This document shows, piece by piece, positions 38,590 through 47,843 of a stretch of DNA of 64,000 nucleotides. Below the pieces are notes generated by a model. It worked only from the letters and a program-made list of their open reading frames with translations. It had not been told where the DNA came from and ran no database searches. Made by a program: the position numbers and the translations under genes. Numbering within the stretch: the first letter of the stretch is position 1; each line of letters starts with the position of its first letter. Where the stretch lies: positions 620,001-684,000 of the forward strand of contig NC_005085.1 in assembly GCF_000007705.1 (NCBI RefSeq), in the 5' to 3' direction. The DNA comes from Chromobacterium violaceum ATCC 12472 (lineage in GTDB: Bacteria > Pseudomonadota > Gammaproteobacteria > Burkholderiales > Chromobacteriaceae).

Positions 38590-39378
38590 TCAGTTCAAGG
38601 CCAGCGCCGCCAAGGTGTTGTCGCGCAGCGCGCGCCGCAGCGGCGCCACCTGCATGCCGCGCAATCCGGCCCATACCTCGATGAAACGCGCCAGCTGGAA
38701 GGGTTCGTTGGGCACGTCCTGCGCGTATTCCGGCCGGATGTCCGGCGCGTCGGTTTCCAATACCAGGCTGGAGAGCGGCAGGGTCGCCGCCAGCGCGCGG
38801 ATGCGGCGCGAGCCGCTGTAGGTCATCGCGCCGCCGAAGCCCAACTTGAAGCCCTGGCGGATGAAGGCCTGCGCCTGCTGCTCGCTGCCGTTGAAGGCGT
38901 GGGCGATGCCGCATTCGATCCTCTGCTCGCGCAGGTATTTCAGCACCCGGTCCACCGAGCGGCGCACGTGCAGCACCACCGGCAGGCCGTGCTTGCGCGC
39001 CAGCTTCAGTTGCTCGACCAGCAGCGCTTCCTGCCGGGCGGGATCGAGGGCAGGCAGGTAGAAATCCAGGCCGATTTCGCCGACGGCGACCGGCGCGTGC
39101 GCGGCCAGCGCCGCGTCCAGCAGGTCGAGGTGCTCGTCCAGGTGCCGGTCCAGGTAGATCGGGTGCAGGCCGAAGGCGATCCAGCAGCCGTAGCGCTCCC
39201 GCATCGCCAGCACGTCGGCGAAGGCGCCGGCCGTCACCGCGGGCACCAGCAGCTGGCCGACGCCGGCCGCCCGGGCGCGCGCCACCACGCCGTCAACGTC
39301 CGGCGCCAGTTCCGGCGCGTCCAGATGGCAGTGGCTGTCTATCAGGCAGTCTGCGGCCGGCAGCGGATCGAAGCGCAT
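38590..39378 (-). CDS. TatD family metal-dependent deoxyribonuclease/hydrolase
   Basis: This 262-residue TIM-barrel hydrolase has the metal motif 'LIDSHCHLDAPEL' at the N-terminus, 'AVGEIGLDFYLP', 'VVLHVRRSVDRVL', 'IAHAFNGSEQQ' and 'LVLETDAPDIRPE'. TatD enzymes are 3'-5' exonucleases acting on DNA; the name comes from the tat operon but export is not involved. The start overlaps the upstream stop (TGATG). Confidence 0.94.
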   Translation of the reverse strand: MRFDPLPAADCLIDSHCHLDAPELAPDVDGVVARARAAGVGQLLVPAVTAGAFADVLAMRERYGCWIAFGLHPIYLDRHLDEHLDLLDAALAAHAPVAVGEIGLDFYLPALDPARQEALLVEQLKLARKHGLPVVLHVRRSVDRVLKYLREQRIECGIAHAFNGSEQQAQAFIRQGFKLGFGGAMTYSGSRRIRALAATLPLSSLVLETDAPDIRPEYAQDVPNEPFQLARFIEVWAGLRGMQVAPLRRALRDNTLAALALN

Positions 39379-40061
39379 CACAGCTTCCAGGTGAAGCCCA
39401 GCAGCGTCTGCCAGCCGGCGGTGTGCTCGCCGGTGTTTTCCGCCGCCCAGCGGCTGCCGGCGCCCAGGTCCAGCGTCCAGTGGCGGGATAATGGATACGA
39501 CATCACCAGCATGAGATTGCTCTGCTCCAGCTGCCAGCCTGATCCGGCGTCATGGTGATTCAAACCCAGCCGCCGTTTCTGGTTGGCCAGGCTGGCCCAG
39601 CCCAGCAGCGAGAACTTCTGGCCCATCCACTCGCCCAGCGGCGCGTCCAGCGTGGCCGCCAGCAGCTGGCCGGGATGGCTGTCGCCGATGCGGCTGGCGT
39701 AGCCGAAGGACAGGCTGCCGTCGCGCGGCAGGTCGAAACCGTAGCGCGCGATGGACAGGCTTTGCGACACGCCGCCGCCCAGGCTCCAGGCCGGCTCGCT
39801 GGCCACGCCCAGCGACACCCATCCGCCCGGCGCCGGCAGCGCCCAGCCGCCTTCGCCGTCCTGCACGTACAGCGCGCCGAAACGGGTGCGGTACTGCAAG
39901 TCCACGCTGGGTTGCAGCCGCGAGGAGTTGCCGTAGGAAGTCTGCCGCGTCATCAGCTCGGTGCTGATGGAAAGGTCCAGGTCTTTGCCGCCGTCGGCGC
40001 GGCAGAGCGGGGCGGCCAGCAGCAGACTGCACAGACTGGCGAAGATGAGCGGACGTGGCAT
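39378..40061 (-). CDS. Putative outer membrane beta-barrel protein, MipA/OmpV-like
   Basis: This 227-residue protein starts at ATG 40061 (MPRPLIFASLCSLLLA) with a signal peptide cleaved near CRADG. It has alternating beta strands ('YGNSSRLQPSVDLQYRTRFGALYVQDGEGGW') and a C-terminal 'LLGFTWKL' barrel-type end. The pattern resembles MipA/OmpV proteins, though I cannot confirm the family. It is coupled to tatD by a one-base stop/start overlap. Confidence 0.65.
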   Translation of the reverse strand: MPRPLIFASLCSLLLAAPLCRADGGKDLDLSISTELMTRQTSYGNSSRLQPSVDLQYRTRFGALYVQDGEGGWALPAPGGWVSLGVASEPAWSLGGGVSQSLSIARYGFDLPRDGSLSFGYASRIGDSHPGQLLAATLDAPLGEWMGQKFSLLGWASLANQKRRLGLNHHDAGSGWQLEQSNLMLVMSYPLSRHWTLDLGAGSRWAAENTGEHTAGWQTLLGFTWKL

Positions 40062-40200
40062 CGGGACTCCGGTATGGGAAGGGCCGCGGCGCGGCCCGGT
40101 CAAGCGCTTATCTTAGCCAACTTGGCGGCGAAGCGCGCGAGATGCGGATCGTTGCCGGCCGGCATCCCGCGGAATGATGGCGGCCGCATACCGCCGCCGC

Positions 40201-41961
40201 TTACGCTTCCTCCTCGGGTTGCAATTGTTGCAGCAAGTAGAGCTTGTGGTAGATGCCGCCCTGGCGCATCAGCGCGTCGTGGTCACCGGATTCGGCGATG
40301 CGGCCGTGGTTGAGCACGACGATGGTGTCGGCGTCGCGGATGGTGGACAGCCGGTGGGCGATGGAGATCAGCGTGATCTTGCCGGCCAGCTTGGCCAGCG
40401 CCTGCTGCACCAGTTGCTCGGTTTCGCTGTCGATGTGCGAGGTGGCCTCGTCCAGCAGCAGGATGCGCGGCTTGCCCGCCAGCGCGCGGGCGATGGCGAT
40501 CAGCTGCTTCTGGCCGCTGGACAGCCGCGCGCCGCTCTCGCCCATATCGCTGTCGTAGCCGTTTTCCAGCGACAGGATCAGTTCGTGCACGCCGGCGGCG
40601 CGGGCGGCTTCCTCGATCTCGTCTTGCGGCAGGCCGCGGCCCATGTCTATGTTTTCGCGCGCGCTGGCGGCCAGCAGGAACGGGTCTTGCGGCACCAGGC
40701 CTATGCCGGCGCGAAAGGCGGCGTCGCCTATCGCGTCCAGCGGCTGGCCGTCGACCAGGATCTCGCCCTGCTGCGGCCGATAGAAGCGCAGCAGCAGCGA
40801 CAGCAGCGTCGATTTGCCGCTGCCGGTATGGCCGACGATGCCGACGAAGCCGCCGGCGGGAATCTCCAGGCTCAGATCGTGCAGCACCGGGTGCTCGGGC
40901 TGGTAGCCGAAGCGCAGGCCGCGGAAGCTGACCGCGCCGTCGCAGACGCGGCCGGTTTCCGCCGGGCCCGGCGCGGGCGACTCGGCCAGCAGCTGGCTGA
41001 CGCGGCTGGCGGCCACCACCGCCTGCTGCAACTGGCCGAATTGCAGCGTGATCTGGATCAGCGGCTCCACCACCCGGCCAATGTAGCCGACGAAGGCGTA
41101 CAGCACGCCGATCTCCAGCCCGTCCAGCGGCCGCTGGCCGTAGCTGTGGATCACGGCGATCAGCAGCAGCACGTTGAGCAGGTCCAGCGCCGGGCGCAGC
41201 AGCCAGGCGTTGGCGCGCAGCTCGCGCAGCCGCGCCTGGTAATAGCGCTGGTTGGTGTCGTCGAAGCGGGCGATGAAGCGGCCCTCGGCGTTGCTGGCCT
41301 GCAGCACGGCGATGCCGGAGATGGATTCCGCCATCTGGGCGTTGATGTCGCTGCGCAGCGCGCGCGCGCGCGCCACCGACGGCGCGCTCAGCCGCTGGTA
41401 CAGCCAGACGATGGCGAAGGTGGCGGGGAACAGCAGCAGGGTGACCAGCATCAGCCGCCAGTCCAGCCAGGCCATCGCCGCCAGCGCGCCGAGCACCACG
41501 ATGCTGCTGTTGAGGATGACGAACAGCGCCTGCACATACAGCGCCTTGACGGACTCGGTGTCGTTGGTGACGCGGCTGACCAGCTGGCCGGTGATGGCCT
41601 TGTCGAAGAAGGCCATCGGCAGCCGCATCACGTGGCCGTACACCCGCTCGCGCAGCCGCAGCACCGCGCGCATCGCCACGCCGGCCAAGCGCACCAGCTG
41701 CCGGTAGCGCAGCGCGGCGGCGGCGAGGCCCAGCAGCAGGCTGCCGGCCAGCAGGCCGGCGATGGCGCTCCAGTCCAGCCGGTGCGGCAGCAGGTAGCTG
41801 TCGATGAACACCTTGCCCAGCAGCGGCGCGCCGGCCTCCAGCAGGGCGGCGATCAGCAGCCAGAAGCCGCCCAGCCACAGGTGGCGGCGGTCGGGACGGG
41901 CGGCGTCGGCCAGCAGCGCGACGGCTTCGCGGGTTTGCAGACGGCTGGCGTCAGATTTCAT
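40201..41961 (-). CDS. ABC exporter half-transporter, MdlB-like
   Basis: This 586-residue protein has six membrane helices in the first 310 residues and a nucleotide-binding domain with Walker A 'GHTGSGKST', signature 'LSSGQKQLIAIARAL' and Walker B 'ILLLDEATSHIDSETE' with the catalytic Glu intact. It pairs with the upstream half-transporter, overlapping its stop by 11 bases, to form a heterodimeric exporter like E. coli MdlAB/SmdAB. The substrate is unknown, probably hydrophobic compounds. Start ATG 41961; an upstream in-frame extension overlaps the partner gene. Confidence 0.9.
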   Translation of the reverse strand: MKSDASRLQTREAVALLADAARPDRRHLWLGGFWLLIAALLEAGAPLLGKVFIDSYLLPHRLDWSAIAGLLAGSLLLGLAAAALRYRQLVRLAGVAMRAVLRLRERVYGHVMRLPMAFFDKAITGQLVSRVTNDTESVKALYVQALFVILNSSIVVLGALAAMAWLDWRLMLVTLLLFPATFAIVWLYQRLSAPSVARARALRSDINAQMAESISGIAVLQASNAEGRFIARFDDTNQRYYQARLRELRANAWLLRPALDLLNVLLLIAVIHSYGQRPLDGLEIGVLYAFVGYIGRVVEPLIQITLQFGQLQQAVVAASRVSQLLAESPAPGPAETGRVCDGAVSFRGLRFGYQPEHPVLHDLSLEIPAGGFVGIVGHTGSGKSTLLSLLLRFYRPQQGEILVDGQPLDAIGDAAFRAGIGLVPQDPFLLAASARENIDMGRGLPQDEIEEAARAAGVHELILSLENGYDSDMGESGARLSSGQKQLIAIARALAGKPRILLLDEATSHIDSETEQLVQQALAKLAGKITLISIAHRLSTIRDADTIVVLNHGRIAESGDHDALMRQGGIYHKLYLLQQLQPEEEA

Positions 41962-43693
41962 CGAGGCTGGCCTCCAGTTGTTGATAGCGCCATTGGCCGG
42001 CATACCAGCCGTCCAGCCGCAGCAGTTCGTCGTGGCTGCCCTGTTCGGCGATGCGGCCGTGATTGAGCACCACGATGTGGTCGGCGTCGGCCACCGCCGA
42101 CAGCCGGTGGCTGACGATGATCACGCTGCGGCCGCGCCGGGCCTCGCGCAGGTGGCCCAGGATGCGGCTTTCGGTATCGGTGTCCACCGCCGACAGCGCG
42201 TCGTCCAGCAGCAGCAGCGGGGCGTCGGCCAGCAGCGCGCGGGCGATGGCCAGGCGCTGGCGCTGGCCGCCGGACAGGGCGACCCCTTTTTCGCCGACCG
42301 GCGTCGCGTAGCCTTGCGGCAGGCGCAGGATGTCGTCGTGCACCGCCGCCAGCCGCGCCACCCGCTCGATGTCCTGCTGGCTGGCGTCCGGCCGCGCCAG
42401 CGCGATGTTTTCCGCCACGCTGGCGGAGAACAGGAACGCTTCCTGCGGCACCCAGCTGATCGCGCCGCGCAGGGTTTGCAGACGGTAGTCGGCGACGTCG
42501 GCGCCGCTCCAGCGTATCGCGCCCTGCTGCAGCGGATATTGCCGCATCAGCAGCTTCAGCAGCGTGGACTTGCCGCTGCCGGTGGGGCCGACCACGCCCA
42601 GCGTCTGGCCGGGGGGCAGCTGCGCCGACACCTGGCGCAGCGCGGCGGCGGCGTCGTCGGAATAGTGAAAGGTGAGATTGTCGAAAACCAGCGCGCCCGG
42701 CGCGAGTTCGGTGCTGCGGCCGTCGTCGGCGACGTCGGGCTCGGCGTCCAGCACCGGCTGCAGCCGGCGCCAGGCGGCGGCGCCGCGCTGCAGCAGCGAC
42801 AGCACCCAGCCGGCGGCGAACATCGGCCAGATCAGCTGCACCAGATACATGCTGAAGCTGGTCAACGCGCCTATGGTCAGCTGGCCGTGCCAGACCAGGT
42901 AGCCGCCCAGCGCCAGCGCGATGGCGGTGGAGGTGACCAGGGCGACGCCCACCGTCGGCTCGAAGGCCGCCTCCCAGCGCTGGGCCTCGAAGCTGCTGTC
43001 CGACGCCGCCGCCGCCAGCCGCGACAGCTCGGCGTCGTTGCGCGCCTCCAGTCCCAGCGCCCGCAGCGTGCGCACGCCGGACAAGGTTTCCTGCACGTGA
43101 TCGTTCAGCTTGCCGAAGCGGGACAGCGCCTCGCCCCATTCGCGGTGGATGTGGTTGGAGATGCGGGAGAAGGCCCAGGCCATGAAGGGGAAGGGCAGCA
43201 GCGCCGCCAGCGCCAGCCGCCAATCCACGCCCAGCGTCATCATCGCCAGCACCAGCACCAGGGTCAGCAGGCCGTCGAAGCCGGCCAGCACCGCCTCGCC
43301 GGCGGCCATCTCGACCGAGTCGATGTCGTTGGTGGCGCGCGCCATCAGATCGCCGGTGCGCTGGCGCTGAAAGAAGGCCGGCCCTTGCGTGGCGAGGCGC
43401 TGGTACAGTTGGCCGCGCAGCTCCACGCCCAGCGTGTAGGAGGCCGTGAACAGCTGCAGCCGCCAACCCACGCGCAGGCCGTAGATGGCCACGCCCATCG
43501 CCAGCAACTGGGCCAGCTCCAGCAGCAAGGCGTCGCCCGTGAGCCGCCGCGCGGCCAGCGCGTCGACGATGTGGCCCACCTGGCGCGGGATCATGACGGT
43601 CAGCACCGCCACCGCGGCCAGCATCAGCGCGGCCAGAATGTAGGAGCGCCAATGGCGGGAGACGAAACTGAACAGCAGGCGGGTCAGGGACAT
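41951..43693 (-). CDS. ABC exporter half-transporter, MdlA-like with a degenerate ATP site
   Basis: This 580-residue half-transporter has the MdlA block 'FFQRQRTGDLMARATNDIDSVEMAAGEAVLAGFDG' in the membrane domain. Walker A is 'GPTGSGKST', the signature is 'LSGGQRQRLAIARAL' and Walker B is 'LLLLDDALSAVDTDTE', where the catalytic glutamate is aspartate. That matches the known asymmetry of MdlA-type heterodimers, in which only one of two composite sites hydrolyses ATP well. It is the first gene of the two-gene exporter operon. Confidence 0.92.
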   Translation of the reverse strand: MSLTRLLFSFVSRHWRSYILAALMLAAVAVLTVMIPRQVGHIVDALAARRLTGDALLLELAQLLAMGVAIYGLRVGWRLQLFTASYTLGVELRGQLYQRLATQGPAFFQRQRTGDLMARATNDIDSVEMAAGEAVLAGFDGLLTLVLVLAMMTLGVDWRLALAALLPFPFMAWAFSRISNHIHREWGEALSRFGKLNDHVQETLSGVRTLRALGLEARNDAELSRLAAAASDSSFEAQRWEAAFEPTVGVALVTSTAIALALGGYLVWHGQLTIGALTSFSMYLVQLIWPMFAAGWVLSLLQRGAAAWRRLQPVLDAEPDVADDGRSTELAPGALVFDNLTFHYSDDAAAALRQVSAQLPPGQTLGVVGPTGSGKSTLLKLLMRQYPLQQGAIRWSGADVADYRLQTLRGAISWVPQEAFLFSASVAENIALARPDASQQDIERVARLAAVHDDILRLPQGYATPVGEKGVALSGGQRQRLAIARALLADAPLLLLDDALSAVDTDTESRILGHLREARRGRSVIIVSHRLSAVADADHIVVLNHGRIAEQGSHDELLRLDGWYAGQWRYQQLEASLDEI

Positions 43694-43760
43694 GGGGACG
43701 CCGGGGATCGTTCGGAGCCGTCCATTCTATGCAAACTCCAATGTCATTTCCACCCGGCGC

Positions 43761-44678
43761 TCAATGCAGGTATATGCCGCGCCTGGGCGGCGGCGGCGCT
43801 TCCAGCGGCAGGCCCTGCATTTCGCGCAGCGACGATTCTATGGTGTGGCACAGCGTGGACAGCGGCAGGTCGTTGCCCTCGGTGCCGAACGGCTCTTCCA
43901 GCTCCTCGGCGATCTGCTCCAGCGCGAAATAGGTATAGGCGATGAATACCGCGATCGGCGGCGTCAGCCAGCCTATGCTGCTGGCCAGCCCGGCCGGCAG
44001 CAGCAGGCAATAGATGGTGACCGTGCGGTTCAGCAGCACGCGGTAGGTAAAGGGCATGGGCGTGGTGGCGATGCGCTCGCAGCCGCCCAGGATTTCCGAC
44101 AGCGTGTTCAGGTTGCGGTCCAGCGCGTGCCATTGCAGCTCGCTCAGCCGGCCCGCGCGCTGCAGCCGCTGCGCCTCGCGTCCCAGCCAGGCCAGAATCA
44201 GCGCCGGTCGGAAGCTGCCGGCCATGATCCGCTCCCGTTCTTGCGCCGGCAGCAGCCGCTGCAGATGCGCGTCGGCGTCGTCGCCGCGCAGCTGCGCTTT
44301 CAGCGCGTAGGCGAACGCGCAGATGGCGTCGACGAAGCGGCGGCTGTCGGCGTCGTCGCCCAGCGCCGCCAGCATTTGCCGGCCCAGCGAGCGGCTGGCG
44401 ATCAGCAGGCTACCCCACAGTTTGCGGGCTTCCCAGAAGCGGTCGTAGCTGACCGAGTTGCGGAAGCCGAGGAAGATCGCCAGCGATACCCCCAACAGCG
44501 TGAAGGTGGGGATGCCCAGCGACGATTCGCGCAGGCTGGCCAGCCACCAATGGCGGATGGATGCCGCGGCGACCGCCACCGCCAGCACCAGCAGCAGCCG
44601 CGGCAGGATGCGCGGCAGCACCGAGCCGTGCCAGACGAACAGCAGGCGGAACCAGGACGGGATGTTGCGGACTATCAT
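43761..44678 (-). CDS. Bestrophin family (UPF0187) channel protein
   Basis: The start at ATG 44678 (MIVRNIPSWFRLLFVWHGSVLPR) gives 305 residues. Family motifs are 'GIPTFTLLGVSLAIFLGFRNSVSYDRFWEARKLWG' and the C-terminal 'IAEELEEPFGTEGNDLPL', which in bestrophins binds cation near the pore. Bacterial members form pentameric ion channels. A longer in-frame extension to 44894 has low coding quality and is not used. Confidence 0.9.
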   Translation of the reverse strand: MIVRNIPSWFRLLFVWHGSVLPRILPRLLLVLAVAVAAASIRHWWLASLRESSLGIPTFTLLGVSLAIFLGFRNSVSYDRFWEARKLWGSLLIASRSLGRQMLAALGDDADSRRFVDAICAFAYALKAQLRGDDADAHLQRLLPAQERERIMAGSFRPALILAWLGREAQRLQRAGRLSELQWHALDRNLNTLSEILGGCERIATTPMPFTYRVLLNRTVTIYCLLLPAGLASSIGWLTPPIAVFIAYTYFALEQIAEELEEPFGTEGNDLPLSTLCHTIESSLREMQGLPLEAPPPPRRGIYLH

Positions 44679-44863
44679 GGCAGCGACCGGACGGATAAAT
44701 GCCAAATGGTACCAAATATCCGCGTGGCCACCATGCCGATTCAGCCTTTCCCGGCGATGGCGCAGCCGGCTGGATGGAAAAGGGCGCGCGTCATGATATT
44801 GCAGCGTGCGTGTTGCCAAGCCTGCATTCAGGCTTCGTTTCGGCCTGCCAACCCCAGGGTGGC

Positions 44864-45223
44864 TCAATCCCACTGCAGCGCGCCCTTTTTCCACTCATAG
44901 ACGAAGCCTATGGTGAGGATGCCGAGGAATACCGCCATCGCCCCCAGGCCGAACAGGCCCAACTCGTCCCTGAGCGTCACCGCCCACGGGATCATGAATG
45001 CCACTTCCAGGTCGAACAGGATGAACAGGATGGCCACCAGGTAGTAGCGTACGTCGAAGCGCATCCGCGCGTCCTCGAACGCCTCGAAGCCGCACTCGTA
45101 CGGCGACAGCTTTTCCGGGTCAGGACGGTTGGGGCCGAGGAATCGGCCCAGCATCATGGGCAGCACGCCCACCAAGAGTCCCACCACGATGAATAGCAGG
45201 ATGGGGAAGTAATTCTCCAGCAT
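44864..45223 (-). CDS. nuoA: NADH-quinone oxidoreductase subunit A (isolated copy)
   Basis: This 119-residue protein has three membrane helices. The family loop '[44 protein letters not shown]' carries the conserved Cys and acidic residues. It is part of the membrane arm of complex I. No nuoB lies downstream: the next gene on the strand is the bestrophin. So this is an orphan gene, either a second copy or split from the main nuo operon. Confidence 0.94.
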   Translation of the reverse strand: MLENYFPILLFIVVGLLVGVLPMMLGRFLGPNRPDPEKLSPYECGFEAFEDARMRFDVRYYLVAILFILFDLEVAFMIPWAVTLRDELGLFGLGAMAVFLGILTIGFVYEWKKGALQWD

Positions 45224-46081
45224 GTCGGTCTGTTTCCTGTCCTATCGGCAAAGGGAAAGAGACTGTTCCGGTCCGGCAAGTTGCCTGCGGGAAAGTAAAA
45301 CTTCGTAAACGGGGTGGCCGGAAAGCCCGGCCTGGCGCAGCGGCGGGGCTGAACCGGGCGGCTTTTCGAGATGGAGAAGGCGGCGCGATGCGGAGGAATA
45401 ACGAAGGCCATCCGTTTTCGGATGGCCTGTTTGTGGACTGGCGGGCAGTCGGGCGTCGCCGCTCGCCGCCGTTCGCAGCTTGACCGACGCCGGCGTTCAG
45501 GGCTCCTGGCCTGAGGGCGCGGTCTGGTGGGTTCTGCGAAAGGGGCGGGCGTCGGCGCGGAATGGAATGCACGAGATGGAAGTGTGTCCGCGTTCGCCGC
45601 TAACGGTTCTCCATGGTGAGACTATCGGATGCTGCTGTACCTAATATCGGCATGGCCGGGGAAAATTAAATCCCTGTTTTGGTTACGTTTTGCATCAGTT
45701 TGTAGCGGACGCCTAACTGCAAGGCTTCGGCGACAACGCGGTCCAGCCGCCGGCGGAAGGCAGACTCCGACCGGGGCAGCCGGCTCATGAGACCAGGGTC
45801 AGCGATAGCCGCCGGGCAAGGAGCGTCTGGCCGGCATGGCGATGCCTGCGGCGTCGACACGCCGCGCGGCTGCCCAGGTCGGCGCGGTGAGAGAGCTCGG
45901 TGATCAACGGGAAGGGCGGCGCCGGATGTCTTCAGCGCTGGCATGGACCGCTGCGCGGCAGCAGGCGCATCTTGCCATGCGGCCAGATAAATGGCGTTTC
46001 AGTGGCCGCCAGGGCTTTCAAGAAAATGCCTTTCGTTCGCATACCGCGTTGCGTTGAAGACAAGGGCCAAGTTGTCAGTTT
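45224..46081. other. Long intergenic region with one hairpin
   Basis: No convincing gene is seen over about 860 bases. A perfect ten-base hairpin (AGGCCATCCG / CGGATGGCCT, TTTT loop) lies at 45405-45428 and could terminate leftward transcription entering nuoA or act as a bidirectional terminator. Short open frames here have poor codon bias and no recognisable motifs. Confidence 0.6.
45405..45428. terminator. Candidate bidirectional hairpin terminator upstream of nuoA
   Basis: Perfect ten-base arms around a TTTT loop. On the + strand it is followed by GTTTGTGG and on the - strand by TCGTTATT, so the T run is weak on both strands. Confidence 0.45.
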
Positions 46082-46834
46082 TCAGCTGGGCATGCGGAGC
46101 GGTATTAGGCCATATGCAGCGGCGCGCTCCAATAACTGGCTTGTCGTGTTGACATCGAACTTCACATACAGTCTGTCGCTGATTGCGGTTTGCACCGCGC
46201 GCACCGAGATGTCTTTATCATGGATGATCGATAGTATTCTTGCTATTTCTTTGGGCGATTTGTAGATGGAAAGATAATATATGATCTCTTGTTCCCGACA
46301 GCTCAGACTGATCTGTTGCCTGTTTATCTTGTTGCCTTTGTGACTGATTCCAAGGCGTTGATCGACAATGGATAGCTTGGTGTGCTGAGCTTCGTTCATG
46401 AACTTGTCAACCAGGTCGGCTAGCTTCAAATGCAGTTTGTCGATGCTTCTTTCCCGCTCTATTTCCTGCAGCCTTCTCTCGATAGTCACGTCTTTGCAAA
46501 AGCCGACCAGTCCCACTATCTTGCCATCCCGGATAATGGGGTGCTTGATGGTTTCAGACCATACGACGCCGCCTTCGCCGGATGGAATCTGCTCCAGTCT
46601 CGATACGGTCTGACCGGTTTCCAGAACCTGCCTATCGTCTTTTTCGAACAATTCCCAATTACGCGCCCAAGGCAGGTCGATATCCAGTTTCTCAATGAGG
46701 CTGCCCACATCTTCGACTTCAACCATGTCCAGAAACTTCTGGTTGCAGCCCATGAAGTATCGCTCGGAATTTTTCCAGAAAGTCGGGATGGGACTATGGT
46801 TTATGATTTGAAGATAATCATCGGTCTTGTTCAT
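46082..46834 (-). CDS. PAS domain transcriptional regulator with LuxR-type helix-turn-helix
   Basis: This 250-residue protein has a PAS domain at about residues 1-125 ('DDYLQIINHSPIPTFWKNSERYFMGCNQKFLDMV' and 'VGLVGFCKDVTIERRLQEIE'). A short coiled coil follows, then a C-terminal LuxR-type helix-turn-helix ('LSCREQEIIYYLSIYKSPKEIARIL', 'VRAVQTAISDRLYVKF'). Start ATG 46834 has GGGAAG upstream and overlaps the end of the cupin gene, so the two are coupled. The signal sensed by the PAS domain is unknown. Lower GC than the neighbours suggests acquisition. Confidence 0.85.
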   Translation of the reverse strand: MNKTDDYLQIINHSPIPTFWKNSERYFMGCNQKFLDMVEVEDVGSLIEKLDIDLPWARNWELFEKDDRQVLETGQTVSRLEQIPSGEGGVVWSETIKHPIIRDGKIVGLVGFCKDVTIERRLQEIERERSIDKLHLKLADLVDKFMNEAQHTKLSIVDQRLGISHKGNKINRQQISLSCREQEIIYYLSIYKSPKEIARILSIIHDKDISVRAVQTAISDRLYVKFDVNTTSQLLERAAAYGLIPLRMPS

Positions 46835-47327
46835 ACCGCTTCCCAATGTCTGCATCTTTAAGCCAGGCGACAAAGGCTTCCGCTTCTTTTTCGCCTTCAT
46901 CGGGCGCCCAGCTGGCGAAGGTGCGATCCGCTTCCGGCCGGCCGTAAATGAATCTGCAGTTTCTGATTTCCAGATATGAGCAGTCGGACAGAGGGATGTA
47001 GCTATGATACTGATTTCTTTGTATTTCGAAGACTCGATTGCCCTGCTGGCTCATTTCGACCTTGCTCAATATCCTCCCCGAGTCATCGAAGATGACGACA
47101 AGCAGCTCGCCTGAAATCCACGTGACCAGCTCCCACTGGTTGTCGTTTTCATGCTTGTGCGGCCTGATGTACGAGTCTGACGCCATGCAATTCACGAAAC
47201 GTTGCGGAATCTCGTCGTAACTATTGTGCACGAGTATTGGCGTGCGTTTCCGCGGAGCGTCTCTGCTTGCCTTTATTACCGCCTCGATATGGTCATTGCT
47301 GATAAGCTTCGATGTAATTGGCTGCAT
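46818..47327 (-). CDS. WbuC-family cupin protein
   Basis: This 169-residue protein has a cupin fold: metal-binding 'YIRPHKHENDNQWELVTWISGELLVVIFDDSGRIL' (H-x-H and downstream residues) and a second histidine in 'IQRNQYHSYIPLSDC'. The C-terminal 'FASWAPDEGEKEAEAFVAWL' is typical of WbuC-family proteins, first named from polysaccharide loci. Here it sits upstream of a PAS-LuxR regulator rather than in a sugar cluster. Enzymatic role unknown. Confidence 0.82.
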   Translation of the reverse strand: MQPITSKLISNDHIEAVIKASRDAPRKRTPILVHNSYDEIPQRFVNCMASDSYIRPHKHENDNQWELVTWISGELLVVIFDDSGRILSKVEMSQQGNRVFEIQRNQYHSYIPLSDCSYLEIRNCRFIYGRPEADRTFASWAPDEGEKEAEAFVAWLKDADIGKRYEQDR

Positions 47328-47470
47328 TAGAATTGTTCTTTCTAGAACTATTTAGGCAACACTTTCAAAATACCATGCTTTTATGCTGTTGGGAACAGTT
47401 GTTATTGCGTCATGGAAAATTTTTAAACCATATAAGATGTCATCACCCTTGCTCAGTGGAATTTATTGCC

Positions 47471-47842
47471 ATGAATCCCGAAGAATATGCATACAAAAAT
47501 CCCTCCTGCATGAGCTTGCTGTCATTCAAGGACATGTTCGCCGAAGTGGTCGAGCAGCATGTCCTGTCCTTGCCCGAGGAGGAGCGATTCCAGTTCGAAA
47601 GCTGTACGCAACGATACGGCAAGATATCCGATATGGTTTGCATTGATGAGGTTTCGATCAGCGATATGCTCGGATCGCCTTTTTATCAGCCGAGAGCGGC
47701 CGTCATCGACTACATCGATTTCAAGCCCGTGTTTTATTACACCGGCGCCGGCATCTATCAGTGGAGCGACACGCTCGATAAGGAATGTTTGTCCTACTGG
47801 ATAAGCTATCCGGATCTGCCGCCAGGCTGGGAGATCAATTGA
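47471..47842 (+). CDS. Hypothetical protein
   Basis: ATG 47471 gives 123 residues (MNPEEYAYKNPSCMSLLSF). The protein is acidic, without signal peptide or membrane helices, with 'EVVEQHVLSLPEEERFQFESC' and a C-terminal 'CLSYWISYPDLPPGWEIN'. I recognise no family. An upstream in-frame extension to 47318 is in AT-rich, poorly coding sequence and is rejected. It is divergent from the cupin operon and coupled to a small gene one base later. Confidence 0.6.
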   Translation: MNPEEYAYKNPSCMSLLSFKDMFAEVVEQHVLSLPEEERFQFESCTQRYGKISDMVCIDEVSISDMLGSPFYQPRAAVIDYIDFKPVFYYTGAGIYQWSDTLDKECLSYWISYPDLPPGWEIN

Positions 47843-47843
47843 A

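Noticed and set aside
44679-44894. N-terminal extension of the bestrophin protein
   Set aside because: The extra 72 residues are Arg/His/Pro-rich without family support, while ATG 44678 matches known bestrophin starts.
45836-45905. Remnant of a LysR helix-turn-helix ('GMAMPAASTRRAAAQVGAV')
   Set aside because: It resembles the LysR N-terminus at 724 only over about eight residues, and flanking sequence shows no LysR features.
45666-45944. 92-residue frame on the - strand
   Set aside because: Arg/Pro-rich composition typical of non-coding high-GC DNA; no ribosome site and no family pattern.
47318-47470. N-terminal extension of the hypothetical gene at 47471
   Set aside because: The extension is AT-rich, Cys/His-heavy and runs into the divergent cupin promoter; ATG 47471 is a better start.
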